A stretch of DNA of 42,140 bases. Source: an uncultured Fibrobacter sp. Lineage in GTDB: Bacteria > Fibrobacterota > Fibrobacteria > Fibrobacterales > Fibrobacteraceae. Under the pieces are notes generated by a model. It searched no databases, was not told where the DNA came from, and saw only the letters and a program-made list of their open reading frames with translations. The number at the start of each line of letters is the position of its first letter. Position 1 is the stretch's first letter. The translations under genes were made by a program, and so were the position numbers. The stretch lies in assembly GCA_946413655.1 (NCBI GenBank), contig CAMKLO010000026.1, forward strand, positions 1 to 42,140, in the 5' to 3' direction. Shown in pieces: positions 40,793 to 42,140 of the stretch.

Positions 40793-42140
40793 ATGAAAAA
40801 AGCCTTTTTTTTCGTATTCCCTATCGCGCTGGCAACGGCGTTTTCTACATCATCGGCGTTCAAGTTGGCCGGAACGGTCACTGACGAGAGCGGGGGCCCT
40901 GTTTCGGGCGCACTCGTAAAACTCCTCGCCAAGGGTGATTCTACACAAACAGACAAAGATGGCAAATTCACCATTCAGGATGACCAGACGTCCTTGCCTT
41001 CTGGCAGTTTTAAACCTGGGCACATCAGCATCAGCGACGGGGTACTGCTCTATGCACAAAGTAGCAATACTCCTGTGCAGGTGAGCATTTTCGATATGGT
41101 CGGGAATCGGGTTCTACGCCAGGATTTATTCGGTTCGGGTCAGGTCGATTTGAGGCAGGGCGTGAGCGGCCAAGGCGTTTACTTTGCAAGAGTCCGCGTG
41201 GGCAGCGCCATCGAGACGGTCCGCTTTACTGCGAACGGTTCATTTTCCGGCAGCACCGGAATGGGAGCGGCGAATGACAAGCACGGCCATAAGGCTTTGC
41301 TGAAACCCGGCGAAGGGGACACGCTTAGTGTTTCTGCTTCTGGATTCGAGACGCTGAAAACCGCGCTCGGAAACCTCGACACGACGGTAACCCTGAAGCT
41401 CAAAAAGGCGAGTTCCGTAACCCCCGGCGAGCAGACTTACGCATTCGGTTATGCGATGGGCAATGCGCCCACGCCTAGCAAGGGCTGCGGCAAGGACAAT
41501 ACGCTCAAGGACAACTTCATGTTCACCGGTGGCGGCATCGAGCACGAAATTTACCTCACCATGCCCGAGAATTACGACAAGAACAAGCCCTACCGCCTTG
41601 TGTTCGGTATGCACTACATGGGCGGTTCCGCCAAGAACGTGGCAACGAGGGAAGCCTACTACGGATTCCGCAATCAAAAAGGCGCCAAGGAAAATACCAT
41701 CTTTGTGGCACCGCACGGATACACGGACGAAAACGGCAAGGAAAATCCATGGCGTTGCGGGGACGACAAGGACCACATCTTCTTCGACGAGTTCCTCACC
41801 TACCTGAACGAAAATCTCTGCGTGGATACTTCACGCGTGTTCTCCATCGGGTTCAGTTTCGGCGCCATGTTCAGTAATGCGCTTGCGCAGGATTTCCAGC
41901 ACCGCTTGCGTGGTGTGGTGGTATTCGCGACCATGGACCAGGTCATCTACATGCCCAAGAACAAGGGATTGCCTATCGCGTGGATGGGAACCGTTGGCAT
42001 GAGCGACAACCTCTGTACGCCAAAGCTTGGCCGCAGCGCCCGCGACAGAATCCTGAAGAATAACGGGAAGCCCGGTGCAGACGGGAAATTCACCGACGCT
42101 CGCGGCGAAGAGGCCGAAGAATACTCCGGCGGCAAGCACG
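40793..42140 (+). CDS. Secreted CE1-type esterase, paralogue 3, cut by the window edge
   Basis: The ATG at 40793 has AAAGGAG upstream. About 449 codons are present. Signal peptide residues 1-22, regulatory-like module (FKLAGTVTDESGGPVSGALV), internal sorting-domain-like module (VQVSIFDMVGNRVLRQDL, QGVYFARV), and the esterase with Ser355 in GFSFG. The catalytic histidine lies beyond the right edge. It is clearly more distant from paralogues 1 and 2 than these are from each other, and the expected HGKND motif reads GMSDNL, so the acid may be placed differently. Confidence 0.82.
   Translation, partial: MKKAFFFVFPIALATAFSTSSAFKLAGTVTDESGGPVSGALVKLLAKGDSTQTDKDGKFTIQDDQTSLPSGSFKPGHISISDGVLLYAQSSNTPVQVSIFDMVGNRVLRQDLFGSGQVDLRQGVSGQGVYFARVRVGSAIETVRFTANGSFSGSTGMGAANDKHGHKALLKPGEGDTLSVSASGFETLKTALGNLDTTVTLKLKKASSVTPGEQTYAFGYAMGNAPTPSKGCGKDNTLKDNFMFTGGGIEHEIYLTMPENYDKNKPYRLVFGMHYMGGSAKNVATREAYYGFRNQKGAKENTIFVAPHGYTDENGKENPWRCGDDKDHIFFDEFLTYLNENLCVDTSRVFSIGFSFGAMFSNALAQDFQHRLRGVVVFATMDQVIYMPKNKGLPIAWMGTVGMSDNLCTPKLGRSARDRILKNNGKPGADGKFTDARGEEAEEYSGGKH

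Overview
The window looks like the chromosome of a Fibrobacter species (Fibrobacterota, gut cellulolytic). This is inferred from gene content: a Gram-negative LPS-export operon, tandem secreted CE1-type esterases carrying a sorting-domain-like module, a GH5 glycanase, an indolepyruvate oxidoreductase, a futalosine-pathway MqnA and many small lipoproteins. Housekeeping genes are moderately GC-rich. Accessory patches at about 15.9-18.6 kb, 24.4-26.6 kb and 31.0-32.6 kb are visibly AT-rich.

Layout. 1-3 kb: partial peptide-binding lipoprotein (-) and uvrC (-). 3.3-5.1 kb: a division module with a ZapB-like coiled coil carrying seventeen 14-residue repeats, a ZapA-like protein, and a structured RNA that is a 6S RNA candidate. 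5.1-8.6 kb: serine hydrolase, DksA/TraR zinc-finger protein, large lipoprotein. 8.7-15.8 kb (-): lptC-lptA-lptB-rpoN, then hpf-hprK-mce, linking envelope biogenesis to sigma-54 and PTS-type regulation; a PTS EIIA (ptsN-like) lies near 33.5 kb. 15.9-18.6 kb: a HigBA-type toxin-antitoxin pair with a palindromic operator and two membrane proteins. 18.7-22.8 kb (-): iorB, iorA, a REC-GGDEF protein and mqnA. 22.9-26.6 kb: small protein, GH5 enzyme, a GNAT toxin-antitoxin-like pair bracketed by two versions of the GH5 3' end, a lipoprotein and a truncated hydrolase. 26.8-31.0 kb (-): an outer-membrane protein and a tightly overlapping clpP-ftsY-lipoprotein-thioredoxin-GT2 operon. 31.1-32.6 kb: an EcoRI-like restriction-modification system whose endonuclease gene has an internal out-of-frame deletion and whose methyltransferase looks intact. 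32.6-36.9 kb: aroD, ptsN-like gene, tRNA-Val(CAC), a TolC-family protein and a NYN-domain protein. 37.3 kb to the end: three tandem paralogous esterases, the last cut by the window edge.

The intergenic DNA is unusual. At least five spacers hold degenerate 7-bp tandem repeats (AGTAGAC, AGTTACT, TTAGAAC and AGTGGTT types). Two spacers hold a three-hairpin palindromic element whose middle stem has co-varied. Several more hold a GGATCCTTCG...CAGGATGAC palindrome. These, the decayed EcoRI system, the GH5-flanked GNAT cassette and the ZapB-repeat/ZapA/RNA locus are the strongest candidates for follow-up. All family assignments come from reading motifs; no database search was run.
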